Below, piece after piece: positions 10,025 through 18,754 of a stretch of 64,000 nt of DNA (position 1 is its first letter; every line of letters begins with the position of its first letter). The notes beneath the pieces were generated by a model, which saw nothing but the letters and a program-made list of their open reading frames with translations, searched no databases and was not told the origin of the DNA. Position numbers and translations under genes: made by a program. The stretch is from Cyanobium sp. Tous-M-B4 (lineage in GTDB: Bacteria; Cyanobacteriota; Cyanobacteriia; PCC-6307; Cyanobiaceae). The DNA lies in the NCBI RefSeq assembly GCF_024345395.1, contig NZ_JAGQBA010000003.1, positions 248,001 through 312,000 of the forward strand. Reading direction: 5' to 3'.

Positions 10025-11095
10025 TCAACGGAACGGGGGCGAGTAAATCAGCCCGCCTTGAGTCCAGAGACGATTCATGCCTCGATCTAATTTGAGTTTA
10101 GAATCTCGACCAAGATTACGTTCAAATATCTCACCATAATTACCAACAGCTCTTATGGCCTGAACCACAAAATCAGCAGGCAATCCAAGTTGACGACCAT
10201 ACTCTCCCTCCACCCCGAGGAATCTGCGTAGCTCAGCCTGATTTGGATTTGCCTTGGCTTCAGCAAGCTTCGCCTCAAGATTGGCCTGAGTAATCCCCAG
10301 CTCCTCGGCTTGCATCAGGCCATATACGATCCATCGCACTGCATCAGCCCAAGCCGGATCGGCATTGATGGTGGAGGGCGTGAGCGGCTCCTTGCTCATC
10401 ACCACCGGCAACAAGCTATGGAGCGCCGGCTGGGGAAGGATGCTGCGGTAGGCCGCCATCTGGGAGCGATCGGTGCTCACAGCCGCACATCGGCCGCTGA
10501 AATAGGCCGTCCACATCTGGTCGAGGGTCTGGAACTTCAGCGGGGTATAGGCAATGCCCTCTTCCCGCATCCGGTCGGCCAGGTTGAGCTCGCTGGTCGT
10601 GCCGCTTGGAACACAAACAGGCTTGCCGGCCAGATCCTTGAGCTCGCGGATACCACTAGCCGAGGGCGCCATCACACCTTGGCCGTCGTAAAAAGTAGTT
10701 GGGGCAAAGCTCAGCCCATTGCCCCCGGGCGCATCCCTGCTGAGGGTCATGGTGGTGTTACGGGCAAGCAAATCCACCTCACCACTGGAGAGGGCGGCAA
10801 AGCGCTCGCTGGGATTTAGATCTCGGAACTGCACCTTCTCGCCATCGCCCAACATCGCAGCGGCAACGGCCCGGCAAGTATCCACGTCGAGCCCGGCGTA
10901 GCGGCCGTCTGAGTCCACGTAGCCAAAGCCAGGCAGCTTTCCATCGGTACCGCAGAGCAGGCTGCCCCGGGCCTTGATAGTGGCCATCTTCTGGCTTTGA
11001 ACACCACCGCCGTCTCCTGCGCAGGCCACCAGGGCCAAGGACGCGATCAGGAGTATGACGGCATTGAACCGGCGAAGCAGGACCATCAGGACCAT
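10025..11095 (-). CDS. aapJ: Amino-acid ABC transporter substrate-binding lipoprotein (AapJ/BztA type)
   Basis: Periplasmic solute-binding protein of 356 residues, first gene of the operon. The N-terminus is a lipoprotein signal with lipobox LVAC (Cys25). The mature part has the type II binding-protein fold. It carries the family sequence RGSLLCGTDGKLPGFGYVDS and the GLDVDTCRAVAAAMLGD segment characteristic of AapJ/BztA. The closing region (AIRAVGNYGEIFERNLG) also matches this subfamily. It probably captures neutral and acidic amino acids for the two permeases and the ATPase downstream. The promoter must lie between 11096 and 11164, shared with the divergent gene. Confidence 0.93.
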   Translation of the reverse strand: MVLMVLLRRFNAVILLIASLALVACAGDGGGVQSQKMATIKARGSLLCGTDGKLPGFGYVDSDGRYAGLDVDTCRAVAAAMLGDGEKVQFRDLNPSERFAALSSGEVDLLARNTTMTLSRDAPGGNGLSFAPTTFYDGQGVMAPSASGIRELKDLAGKPVCVPSGTTSELNLADRMREEGIAYTPLKFQTLDQMWTAYFSGRCAAVSTDRSQMAAYRSILPQPALHSLLPVVMSKEPLTPSTINADPAWADAVRWIVYGLMQAEELGITQANLEAKLAEAKANPNQAELRRFLGVEGEYGRQLGLPADFVVQAIRAVGNYGEIFERNLGRDSKLKLDRGMNRLWTQGGLIYSPPFR

Positions 11096-11164
11096 GGATA
11101 ATTCCGATCTCGGCCCAGTGTTACATCAAGGTTAGTGTGGCGCCCTAATGTTTTCATCAGAACC

Positions 11165-11701
11165 ATGGCTCACCGTCAACATCGCCTTGAGTGGATATTT
11201 GAGCGTTGGCTGTGGCGCTTCCGGCTGATCGCGATTGTGCCGGTGGTGATGAGCCTGCTCAGTGCTGCAGCCGCTTACCTTGCCGGCACCCTGGAGGTGC
11301 TTGGTGCCCTGAAAATTCTGATCGATGGCTCTAGCGACTCAAGTTACACAATCGCCATGCAGCTGGGCAGATTGGTGGGCGGAGTAGACCTTTACCTGAT
11401 CGGCATCGCCCTGATGATCTTTGGCTACGGGGTGTATGAGCTGCTGATCTCCAACATCGAAGCGGCGCACCTGGACGGGAAAGACGGAGGTAGCGGCCTG
11501 CTCGACATTCGCAGCCTAGATGACCTCAAGGAAAAGCTGGTTAAGGTGATCGTAGTGGCATTAATCGTATCCGCCTTCAAGGCAATGTTGATCTTCCCAA
11601 TCAATAGCACCACCAACTTGCTGGTATTCAGCGGCAGTGTATTTCTGTTAGCCCTGAGCGCCTGGCTGGTGGCTGGCGGCAAAAAGCTCCCCCACTCCTA
11701 G
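11165..11701 (+). CDS. UPF0114/YqhA-type small membrane protein
   Basis: Integral membrane protein of 178 residues with about four helices (roughly 20-45, 65-95, 125-145 and 150-170) and the short polar loop DIRSLDDLKEKLVKVIVVALIV typical of the YqhA/UPF0114 family. The function of that family is not established. The ATG at 11165 is chosen over a GTG at 11135 because similarity to the family begins at HRLEWIFERWLWRFR. It is transcribed divergently from the amino-acid transporter operon and converges on the antiporter gene that follows. Confidence 0.8.
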   Translation: MAHRQHRLEWIFERWLWRFRLIAIVPVVMSLLSAAAAYLAGTLEVLGALKILIDGSSDSSYTIAMQLGRLVGGVDLYLIGIALMIFGYGVYELLISNIEAAHLDGKDGGSGLLDIRSLDDLKEKLVKVIVVALIVSAFKAMLIFPINSTTNLLVFSGSVFLLALSAWLVAGGKKLPHS

Positions 11702-11753
11702 GTGAAGGGAAAAGGCCTCAAGAGGGCTGGCTCAGCACTGCTGGCTAGGTGGC

Positions 11754-12821
11754 TCAAGCGAAGCGATTCCGGCGCCAGCTAAGGGTTTGCCACACGAGAA
11801 ACACAAACACCAGCGGCAGGATCGCCACTAGGGCTACAAACCTGAACTCATCAACTGCTGATGTGACCGTATTTGTAAGCACCTGCTCCACCAGATACAA
11901 GCCGTAGAGACCTACCAAGATTCCCCCCTCGAGGCGGGTGATCACACCATGGGTCCAGAAAATCGGCAAGCAAGCCAGGGTGGTTAGCACCATGATTGGA
12001 AAATCTCGGCTCACCATCACCGGATCAACCGCCAGGCCCTGGGCACCGGAAGCCACACCGCATACCCCAAGGATCACCAGCTGGTTGAGCAGGTTGCTGC
12101 CCACCACGTTGCCGATTGCCAGGTCTGCCTTGCCGCGGTAGGCCGCCACAAGTGAAGTAACCAATTCCGGCATCGAGGTGCCGGCGGAAACAATCGTGAG
12201 GCCAATAACTGTTTGGCTGACGCCCAAGCCCACGGCCGCTGCGGTGGCCCCCTTGACCAAAATCTGGGATCCCACCACGAGCAACACAAGCCCGCCCGCC
12301 AATTTGGCTCCTGCTACAACCGGTGTAGCCCGATCGTTTTCGTCAATATCATCAGCCTCATCAGGATTCTCACCGGCAGTGCGCATCTCCCAAACGACGT
12401 TGATCACCGTGCCAACCAGCAGGGCCAGTCCGGCCTGCCAGGTGATCCGGCCACCAGAGGCCATGCCCCACACAGCCATCGACACGCCAAGCAGCAGTGG
12501 CACATCACGGCGTATCAGCCGGCTTTTGACTCGCAGCGGCACCACCAGGGCGCTGAGCCCAAGCACCACCAGCACGTTGAAAATATTGCTACCCACAACG
12601 TTGCTGACAGCAATAGCATCGTTGCCTTGAATCGTGGAGATCAAGCTCACAAACAGCTCTGGCGCGCTGGTGCCGAGAGACACCACCGTGAGCCCGATCA
12701 CGATCTGGGGAATGCCAAACAACAGGGCCACGGCCGTGGACCCACCCACAAACAACTCGCCGCCACCAAACAGCAGCAGGATGCCAACGATGATTTCGAT
12801 GGCGCTGGGCAACAGGGGCAT
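11754..12821 (-). CDS. Ca2+/Na+ (CaCA family, YrbG-like) antiporter
   Basis: Cation:Ca2+ antiporter of 355 residues with the two inverted alpha repeats of the family: TVVSLGTSAPELFVSL (about residues 45-60) and TIVSAGTSMPELVTSL (about 205-220). Each carries the conserved acidic and Gly-Thr-Ser residues that line the ion site. An acidic loop (DEADDIDENDRA) separates the two halves. No regulatory CBD domain is present, as expected for bacterial YrbG types. It is transcribed alone and lies in a stretch rich in cation transporters. Confidence 0.92.
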   Translation of the reverse strand: MPLLPSAIEIIVGILLLFGGGELFVGGSTAVALLFGIPQIVIGLTVVSLGTSAPELFVSLISTIQGNDAIAVSNVVGSNIFNVLVVLGLSALVVPLRVKSRLIRRDVPLLLGVSMAVWGMASGGRITWQAGLALLVGTVINVVWEMRTAGENPDEADDIDENDRATPVVAGAKLAGGLVLLVVGSQILVKGATAAAVGLGVSQTVIGLTIVSAGTSMPELVTSLVAAYRGKADLAIGNVVGSNLLNQLVILGVCGVASGAQGLAVDPVMVSRDFPIMVLTTLACLPIFWTHGVITRLEGGILVGLYGLYLVEQVLTNTVTSAVDEFRFVALVAILPLVFVFLVWQTLSWRRNRFA

Positions 12822-12935
12822 CGGTGAAGGGCTGCCAAAGAAGCGATATAGGGATTCTGTACGGTCGCCCTCCGTCAGGGGTCAACCTGGGTGCTCCGAC
12901 CTACGCTTTGGCTTGATTTCGGGCAGACATTACGA

Positions 12936-13235
12936 GTGATTGATCCGGACGCCAAAACCACAGCAGCTGGCTCCGGTCAGCCCGACGAGCTCGAAAGCCT
13001 CTTTACCTTCCTGGGCCAGATTCAGCAGGATGGTGCCCTGCGCGACCAGCTCAACGAAGTGATAACCGCTCCCGATGTGGTGGCCATAGCCGCCGATCAG
13101 GGCTTCAGCTTCCAGGCCTCCACCTTGCTGGGACTGTTCGAGCGCTGCAATGAAGCGCCTCTGGCGCGCCAGGGGCTGATGGACGAAAAGTTGATTCGTG
13201 TCTATCTGCAGCGGCAGCGCCTGCAGGCCCCATGA
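12936..13235 (+). CDS. Small Nif11-like leader-domain protein
   Basis: About 99 residues. The segment from DELESLFTFLGQIQQDGALRD through APDVVAIAADQGFSF (about residues 17-60) has the helical pattern of the Nif11/nitrile-hydratase-like leader domain. No double-glycine cleavage site or Cys/Ser/Thr-rich core follows, so it need not be a peptide precursor. The tail is arginine/glutamine-rich. The start is uncertain: a GTG at 12936 is preferred, with a GTG at 12891 in frame. Its stop overlaps the next gene's start as ATGA, so the two are probably translated together. Confidence 0.65.
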   Translation: MIDPDAKTTAAGSGQPDELESLFTFLGQIQQDGALRDQLNEVITAPDVVAIAADQGFSFQASTLLGLFERCNEAPLARQGLMDEKLIRVYLQRQRLQAP

Positions 13236-13654
13236 CCACAACTAAACTCCTAGCCCTGCTTGATCTCTGGCAGCAGCAGATCAGGTCCTGGGCCCAGAAC
13301 GGCGAACTTGTGAGCGCCGCTGTGCATGCCCTGGGGCTAGGTCAGGAGCCTTTGGCTCTGACAGCTTTGGCTAAGGCCCTGGCCCAGGGCGATTTCAGCG
13401 GTCTGCCAAAGGTGGAGTTGATGGCAGACGACGAATTGCCAGGGGCTCGCAGCCATTTTTCAGAAAGCAGCCAAACGGTATTTCTCAACACCAACTGGCT
13501 GGCTGGTTCTGACCAAGACGCCGCACTGCGTGAGTTGACGGTGCGCTGGGGCGAGCATCTAGATGTGCTTTTAAACACCTCCGACACCCCTGGAGACGAG
13601 GGCAGACACTTTGCGGCCCTGCTCAGCGCTGGCCTAGCAACTCCTCCCAAGTGA
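13232..13654 (+). CDS. Hypothetical protein resembling the N-terminal module of large cyanobacterial repeat proteins
   Basis: 140 residues. The part from about 62 onward (PKVELMADDELPGARSHF, then TVFLNTNWLA and HLDVLLNTSDTPGDEGRHFA) resembles, from memory, an N-terminal module of large cyanobacterial RTX/adhesin-like proteins. In those the usual form is EELGHHLD near LNTxDTPGDEGExFA. Here the Glu/His pattern reads TVRWGEHLD, so any HExxH-like site is degenerate. There is no signal peptide and no repeat region follows. It may be a stand-alone domain or a relic. It overlaps the Nif11-like gene upstream by 4 bp. Confidence 0.6.
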   Translation: MTTTKLLALLDLWQQQIRSWAQNGELVSAAVHALGLGQEPLALTALAKALAQGDFSGLPKVELMADDELPGARSHFSESSQTVFLNTNWLAGSDQDAALRELTVRWGEHLDVLLNTSDTPGDEGRHFAALLSAGLATPPK

Positions 13655-14021
13655 GCGGTTGGGAGGTGGGACGTCCTTGGGGACGGGAGTGCAGCGGGCA
13701 GCTGGGATAGCTGGTGCGGCTAGAGCGGGATGGGGACGGGGAAACAAGAAACATGGAAAAGTGAATCGATATGGATCTCGCACCGAAAGATTGCCATTCC
13801 CGCAAAGGGAATTCACACGGAGCAATCGCTAAGCAGAACAATCAAACTGGACTGAGCTGACTTGGCCTACAGATCTGAATTAGCAGACTGATCGGCCTTC
13901 CCCAGGAAGCGCAGGGGATGCATGGTGCTTGTTCTGGCCTGCGCAAGCTCTTAGAGCTAGCCGGCTTCTGCCAGACCCCTCAACCATAGCCCGAGAGCAG
14001 GTAGCCGTTCGCTTGAGCGAT
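13655..14021. other. Intergenic stretch between convergent genes, no feature recognised
   Basis: About 370 bases between the Nif11-associated gene (plus strand) and the Ca2+/H+ antiporter gene (minus strand). Both end here, so terminators are expected. I see G-rich runs in the first 100 bases but no clear stem-loop followed by a T-run, no convincing coding frame and no tRNA-like structure. Confidence 0.5.
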
Positions 14022-15137
14022 TCAAATGATGGGTTTGAGCAACAAAGCACCCACGAACAGGGCCGTATAGATGCTGAGCAGCAGCAAACCCTGGTACCAG
14101 GTCAGGGAATCCCCTTCCGTCACCCAGTGCACTGCAAAGGCAGTGGCCCCAAGGCAAGCAAGGGCCTGGGGCGGGAAGGTGAGGTGCAGGAAACGCCCCA
14201 TCAGTGGTCCGAGCAGCACCAAAACGGGCAATACGAACAACATCAACTGGACGCTGGATTCGACGGTGCTGGCCATCGCCAGGGCCATCCGACCTCGACT
14301 GGCCGCCCGAAAGGCGACCAGAGCTTCTGGGATTGCCGAAAACAACGGCAACAACAACATGCCCACAAATAGGGGGGTGACCGCACTGCCTTTGACCAGA
14401 TCCTCGAGCCCAGCCACCAGGTGCTCCGAAACCCCGGCAATGGCCAGGGCCACCAAAACCAGTACCCCCACAATTGCCAGCAGGGACCCCTTGGACTCGC
14501 TGGTAGCACTGGCTTCAGTCAGCTCCCTCTCAACAGCAAAGAGCCCCCGATGGGTTCCCAGTTGATATAGGTAGGAAAGCAGATAAGCCAGCATCACTAT
14601 CACCGCCACGATCAGTGAGTAGACGGCAAATAGATCAAATACGTTGCTGCCCTCGGTGATCGGGTGCATCGAGTCCCAGAAAAATATCGAGGGGACCGAC
14701 ATCAAAATCACGCTGATCAACAACTGGCGGGTGCTAAGGCCACGACTGTGGCGATTGAGATCCACCACCAACTCACGCCGGCCAGCCACGATCGTGCTGA
14801 TTCCGAGCACCAACAGGCTGTTGGTGATCACGGCACCGGCAATGCTCAACACCACTAGGTCGTACAGGCCGCTTTTCAAGGCCGTCAGGGCGATCACCAG
14901 CTCAAGCAAATTGCCCAGGGTGACGTTCAGCAGCCCTCCCAACCGCTCACCAACGCGGTGCACAAGGTGATCGACCAGCTCAGCTGTGATCTGGGCCAGA
15001 GGGATCAGGGCCAGACCGCAAAGCAAGAAATAGGGAAGCTTGAAAGGACCCGCCGCCTCAGGCGGCACCACAATCGCCACAGCGCTCAACAGCAGCAGCA
15101 GCTTCCAGCGACCACTCAAAACCTCTCTAATTACCAC
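14022..15137 (-). CDS. Calcium/proton exchanger (Cax/VCX type)
   Basis: Ca2+/H+ antiporter of 371 residues with about eleven helices. The two Cax c-repeats are visible: GGLLNVTLGNLLELVIALTAL (about residues 63-83) and VGMLLLPLFSAIPEALVAF near residue 250, with polar and acidic residues that form the cation pathway. The central acidic linker is short. The start is the GTG at 15137. The gene lies immediately left of the attL end of the tRNA-Leu element, so the insertion did not break it. It would export Ca2+ using the proton gradient. Confidence 0.92.
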   Translation of the reverse strand: MVIREVLSGRWKLLLLLSAVAIVVPPEAAGPFKLPYFLLCGLALIPLAQITAELVDHLVHRVGERLGGLLNVTLGNLLELVIALTALKSGLYDLVVLSIAGAVITNSLLVLGISTIVAGRRELVVDLNRHSRGLSTRQLLISVILMSVPSIFFWDSMHPITEGSNVFDLFAVYSLIVAVIVMLAYLLSYLYQLGTHRGLFAVERELTEASATSESKGSLLAIVGVLVLVALAIAGVSEHLVAGLEDLVKGSAVTPLFVGMLLLPLFSAIPEALVAFRAASRGRMALAMASTVESSVQLMLFVLPVLVLLGPLMGRFLHLTFPPQALACLGATAFAVHWVTEGDSLTWYQGLLLLSIYTALFVGALLLKPII

Positions 15138-15159
15138 GAGGCAAGTCCAACCAAAATCA

Positions 15160-15217
15160 ATGGGGGCAGGGGGACTTGAACCCCCACAACGTTGCCGTCT
15201 GCGGATTTTAAGTCCGC
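15160..15217 (-). repeat. attL: duplicated 3' part of tRNA-Leu(UAA)
   Basis: 58 bases identical to 20645-20702. They cover the discriminator base, the 3' acceptor strand, T arm, variable loop and anticodon arm of tRNA-Leu(UAA). To the right (AGTTGTGTC) the sequence no longer matches the D arm or 5' acceptor strand, so this copy is not a functional tRNA. It marks the left boundary of the integrated element. Confidence 0.92.
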
Positions 15218-15253
15218 AGTTGTGTCAATGGTAGCAGTCATTTTGAGATTGGG

Positions 15254-15272
15254 TTGCCTAACAGTTTGCCTA
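15254..15272. promoter_or_regulatory. Putative integrase arm-type sites, left end
   Basis: Two direct copies of TTGCCTA at 15254 and 15266, 12 bp apart, lie about 37 bp inside the attL repeat. The same heptamer with the same 12-bp spacing occurs just inside attR. The symmetric placement suggests binding sites for the N-terminal domain of the element's recombinase or its directionality factor. This is inference from repeat placement. Confidence 0.6.
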
Positions 15273-15401
15273 GCAAGCGTTCAAAAAGTCCAATGGAGAC
15301 CACGTGAGCCCTGGATGACTTAACCGCAGCTGGGGCATGCGTGCTCCAGACCATCAAAATGGTGATTGCCAAGAAAAAGCCAAGCGACGCGTGCATACAC
15401 A

Positions 15402-15698
15402 ATGGAAAACTTATCGTTACCTCCTCAAATGGCTGATCACGAAGGACGCAAGCTCAGCGTTCGGGAGATGATCAATGCTCACCTGTTCCCGCTCCTGGCC
15501 TTGGTCGCCACAGCGAGCTCAGTCTCGATTGCCCTGTCGCTTGGCCCAATTGCTGGCCAGTCCCACCGGTGGAACAAGTGCTACGACGCTGGGCTGGCAT
15601 GGCTGGAGCGAACCAGTCCCAGCATCAAGGGCGGTGACCGCACGGCCATTGCGGCCAACTTCTGCAATGGAGGGCTGCCCAACAAACCTGCGCGGTAG
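15402..15698 (+). CDS. Hypothetical small single-membrane-span protein
   Basis: 98 residues from the ATG at 15402; an in-frame upstream extension to 15366 is unlikely. A polar N-terminus is followed by one hydrophobic helix (about 30-52), then a short domain with conserved-looking RWNKCYDAGLAWLE and FCNGG motifs carrying two cysteines. I recall similar small picocyanobacterial proteins of unknown function, but name no family. It is the first gene inside the left end of the element. Topology suggests a periplasmic or lumenal C-terminus. Confidence 0.55.
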   Translation: MENLSLPPQMADHEGRKLSVREMINAHLFPLLALVATASSVSIALSLGPIAGQSHRWNKCYDAGLAWLERTSPSIKGGDRTAIAANFCNGGLPNKPAR

Positions 15699-15882
15699 AG
15701 CAGGTTGCAACGGCTAGCCGCGCTGGGCCTAGCGCACCACCGCTACTCAAGACTCGTAGTCACATGCGCCGTAACGACGCGAGGGAGCTATGGCTGAGGC
15801 TCAAGGCCCTGGGTTGGAAGCAGGTGAACCCCTAGCGGGGCGCCGACTTAGTTACCTGAGCACGACGAGTGACAGATGTGCC

Positions 15883-16044
15883 ATGAGCAGCTACCTAATC
15901 CGACGCCACGACGCGGTCTATGCAGTGGTTGAACGCTATAACGCCGACATGTACTGCTCAGACGACCGTGAGTACTACAGGATCGCGGTCGTGAGCGAGG
16001 AGCTCCCTGACTCCCCCTACCCCAGCTATTCGCCGGCGGGCTGA
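15883..16044 (+). CDS. Hypothetical 53-residue protein in the element
   Basis: Small soluble protein from the ATG at 15883, rich in Tyr, Asp and Glu (SSYLIRRHDAVYAVVERYN; YCSDDREYYRIAVVSEELP). It has no recognised domain. The pattern of short strands could form a small beta fold. The stop overlaps the next start as TGATG. An in-frame start at 15790 would add a less plausible N-terminus. It is supported only by coding-like composition and coupling. Confidence 0.4.
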   Translation: MSSYLIRRHDAVYAVVERYNADMYCSDDREYYRIAVVSEELPDSPYPSYSPAG

Positions 16045-16397
16045 TGTCGCGCGAATGGCGCGAGGACCCCAACGGCTTCCTCTACGTGCTGAGCGACGGC
16101 GACGGCGATTGTCAGCTGCTTTCTGGCCCTGCCTGGCACGGCACTGCGCGGCGTGCTCCTGGTGCTGAGGGATCAGGAGATGCTGATTCCCACGAACAAG
16201 AGACCTGCGAGCGAGATATGTATCTTTCGGTTAAGAAATTGCATGACGCTTGGCCTGGTAGACAATACGAGTTCAGCCTTGTTAAAGATACAAAGATTCC
16301 GCAGGCCCTTGGCGGCAGAGTCTGTCAGTGCGCCGCCGTAAGTTCCCCAAAATTGTTCAGCATTGGACTAACATCATGGGCAAGATCTTTACGCTAG
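16044..16397 (+). CDS. Doubtful hypothetical ORF coupled to the preceding small gene
   Basis: The ATG at 16044 overlaps the previous stop (TGATG). The first about 35 residues (MSREWREDPNGFLYVLSDGD, then a QLLSGP segment) look protein-like and Asp-rich. The rest reads like non-coding sequence and its end overlaps the start of the next repeat protein in another frame. It could be a truncated or frameshifted remnant. Low certainty. Confidence 0.3.
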   Translation: MSREWREDPNGFLYVLSDGDGDCQLLSGPAWHGTARRAPGAEGSGDADSHEQETCERDMYLSVKKLHDAWPGRQYEFSLVKDTKIPQALGGRVCQCAAVSSPKLFSIGLTSWARSLR

Positions 16398-17385
16398 ATA
16401 GACGCAATCAGGCGTTGCTGCTTGGCACCGAGGGCGATGACATCGTTCAGGGGAGTACCGAGTTCCCACCCGTTTGGAATGGAAAAAGGGGAGCGATCCG
16501 CCTGCTGAGAGGCGACGACGTCATCAGCAGCAGAAGTTTTGTGCAGATCAATGGAGTGATTGAGCTAGGCGGCGGACGTGACGTGATCACGGGCCTAGGC
16601 GAAAACCTCCCCCCTGGCCAGAGCGCCATCTACCTGCTCGCGGTCGACAATTTCAATGGCAATGTCACGATGGGTCGCGGCCGAGACGCGATCCTTGTGC
16701 AGAGCGGAAGTCTGTGGGTCGGTGAAGGTAGTGGCCTGGATATGGGAGAAGGAAATGATCGTATAGAAGCAGACGCAATGGTTGTGCTTGGAGGATCGGC
16801 TTCTACCGGGGATGGGAATGACAGGATTGATATTGGAGATGGACGACTTAGTGCTGATTTGGGAAGTGTTTCCTTTGGCTCCGGAGATGATGTTCTCATT
16901 GCCCGTGGAGGCATGCGTCTCTCTGAGGGAGGTGGAATCTCTATGGGATCCGGTAATGATCTCATTGATGCGAGGAATGGAATCGAAAACTCTTTTTATA
17001 GTGGCGGTACCAGTCTCGGATCAGGTGATGATAAAATAATCGGGTCGCTGCGTTTCCGGATCCGCCCGAAACCATTGAGCCTGGTCGCTTGATTGGAGGC
17101 AGGGGTAAAGACACGATCGTTCTGACTACGGGTGTCTACGAGATCACAGCCGATCAGATCAGCACAAGCGAGGCTTTCCTGTCCGTTGCCGGCATCAACT
17201 ACCTAGAGGGAATCAACGGAGGTCGATTCGCTTATGCACCTGGCATCCTCGCGGTCAGCGATCAGGGAGTCGCCACCTTTGCTGCAGCTCTGAAGGTGTG
17301 CTGTGTCGGGCGTTTTTTGACAGCGGTTTCTAGGCCGCCTAATCAGGACTTAGAGGCGAACAGTGGCCTAGGTCTATCCGAGTGA
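16376..17385 (+). pseudogene. Gly/Asp-rich repeat (RTX-like) protein, frameshifted near 17040
   Basis: Paralogue of the intact gene that follows. The ATG at 16376 gives MGKIFTLDRRNQALLLGTEG, which aligns with the start of the neighbour. GxG(N/D)D motifs follow every 21-23 residues (GEGNDRI, GDGNDRI, GSGDDVL, GSGNDLI, GSGDDKI). Frame 2 then stops at 17092. The paralogue's C-terminal sequence resumes in frame 1, as FPD about 17053-17061, then GGRGKDTIVL and SVAGINYLEGINGGRFAYAPG, ending at 17385. A one-base loss (or a -1 frameshift) near 17030-17055 explains this. No signal peptide is seen. It may be a pseudogene, a programmed frameshift or a sequencing error. Confidence 0.65.
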
Positions 17386-17503
17386 TTGTCTAGGCCTATG
17401 GGGTTCGCCTGGCTAAAGCTGTGGGAAATGTCTAGTGTTTGTTCATGGGGGTAGCCCTTGCTGGACAAGGGCTTTATCGGTGTCTTCTACTGCGGAGGTC
17501 GCT

Positions 17504-18439
17504 ATGGCTACTGTCTTCAACCTAGAAACGAGGAACTCCGGACTACTACTCGGTACCGGTGGTGATGATCTGGTTCAGGGCAGCGCATCAACGCCTGAGC
17601 TTGTCAATGGCCGTAATGGTGTGATCCGACTGCAAAAAGGTTCGGACACGATTCGCTTCGGTTCTTTTCGAAATCCTGGTGTTGTGCAACTGGGCAGAGG
17701 TCAGGACCTAATCACAGGCCTCGACACCCTGCGCTCGGGGAGAGTCAGCCGCGAGGGGGATGGCCAAGGTGGAATCTGGATGGGACAGGGAGCGGATCTA
17801 CTCGGCTCGGCTTCCGAGAGGCTGAACATTGATTCCGTTGGTCTTCTGGATCTCGGCGCCGGGAATGATCAGGTCTACGCGACAGATCTGACTATGGGGT
17901 GGGCGCCCATCGTGATGGGTGCTGGTGATGATCTACTTGATGTGGCCGGTGAGATCGTGATCCGCTTTGCCAGTGGAATCCTTGGGGACGCTGGTGATGA
18001 TCGCATCATTGCCGGTAGCGGACTAGTTCTTGACCCAGATGCGGGCATCAATCTGGGTGCAGGCAATGACCTCATAGATGCCTCTGCCGGTTTTCAGGGC
18101 CTGTGGGGGTCGGGCAACGTGCGCCTGGGGCCCGGAGATGATGTGTTTCGGGGATTCCTGGCACCTAGAAGCGATTTCCCTGATTCGGTGGTGAGCCCCT
18201 GGGGCACCCTACAGGGCGGCAAGGGCAAGGATGTTCATGTTCTGCCGCCCGGCACCTATGAAGTCGTCAAGGAAAAGTCTGATTTCTACCCCAGTCTATT
18301 TTCCCTCAGAGATGTTCAATCTGAACTGGAGATGGGGGTGTCAGGAATAAATGCCCTGGCAGGTTTAAACGGCGGCCGAGCAGCCATTGCGGAAGGACTC
18401 TTTGAGGTCTCCGCGGATGGCATTGGAGCATTCGCATAA
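17504..18439 (+). CDS. Gly/Asp-rich repeat (RTX-like beta-roll) protein
   Basis: 311 residues from the ATG at 17504, preceded by a good Shine-Dalgarno (GCGGAGGT at 17492). The start is FNLETRNSGLLLGTGGDDLV. GxG(N/D)D-type motifs (GQGADLL, GAGNDQV, GAGDDLL, DAGDDRI, GAGNDLI, GPGDDVF) recur at intervals of roughly 20-24 residues, not at the 9-residue period of classical RTX. The C-terminus (GTLQGGKGKD ... GINALAGLNGGRAAIAEG) is shared with the frameshifted copy upstream. No classical signal peptide is present; RTX-type proteins leave through type I secretion by a C-terminal signal. Ca2+ binding is inferred. Confidence 0.75.
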   Translation: MATVFNLETRNSGLLLGTGGDDLVQGSASTPELVNGRNGVIRLQKGSDTIRFGSFRNPGVVQLGRGQDLITGLDTLRSGRVSREGDGQGGIWMGQGADLLGSASERLNIDSVGLLDLGAGNDQVYATDLTMGWAPIVMGAGDDLLDVAGEIVIRFASGILGDAGDDRIIAGSGLVLDPDAGINLGAGNDLIDASAGFQGLWGSGNVRLGPGDDVFRGFLAPRSDFPDSVVSPWGTLQGGKGKDVHVLPPGTYEVVKEKSDFYPSLFSLRDVQSELEMGVSGINALAGLNGGRAAIAEGLFEVSADGIGAFA

Positions 18440-18754
18440 CAAGGGCTGGGGAAACATGAATATAAAATCTTGCGTGCCAATCAGCGGACCAGAGACCAAG
18501 GCGGCAGCATGATCCAAAATACCGGCGAGCTTTTTACAGCCCACTCCGTCCACTTAGCGAAAGGCAATATATTCGCCCAGCATGACTATAATTCAAACAA
18601 ACCGCTTAAGACACAATATTTAGCATGACAATTATTTCGAGCCAGCCGATCGACAACTAAAATAAAACTATGTGGAGAATACGCCTAATAACACCCTGGA
18701 GAATTGAGCGAACATAAGCTGCGCAAGGGCCAGAACGCCCGCCCACAAATACCT
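18440..18754. other. AT-richer intergenic stretch inside the element
   Basis: About 315 bases between the intact repeat protein (plus) and a small minus-strand gene, both of which end here. The sequence is clearly more AT-rich than the host chromosome from about 18560 (runs such as AAATAAAACT). I see no convincing gene or strong terminator. Confidence 0.5.

Noticed and set aside
15160-15217. Second functional tRNA-Leu gene
   Set aside because: It lacks the D arm and 5' acceptor strand; it is only the att duplication.
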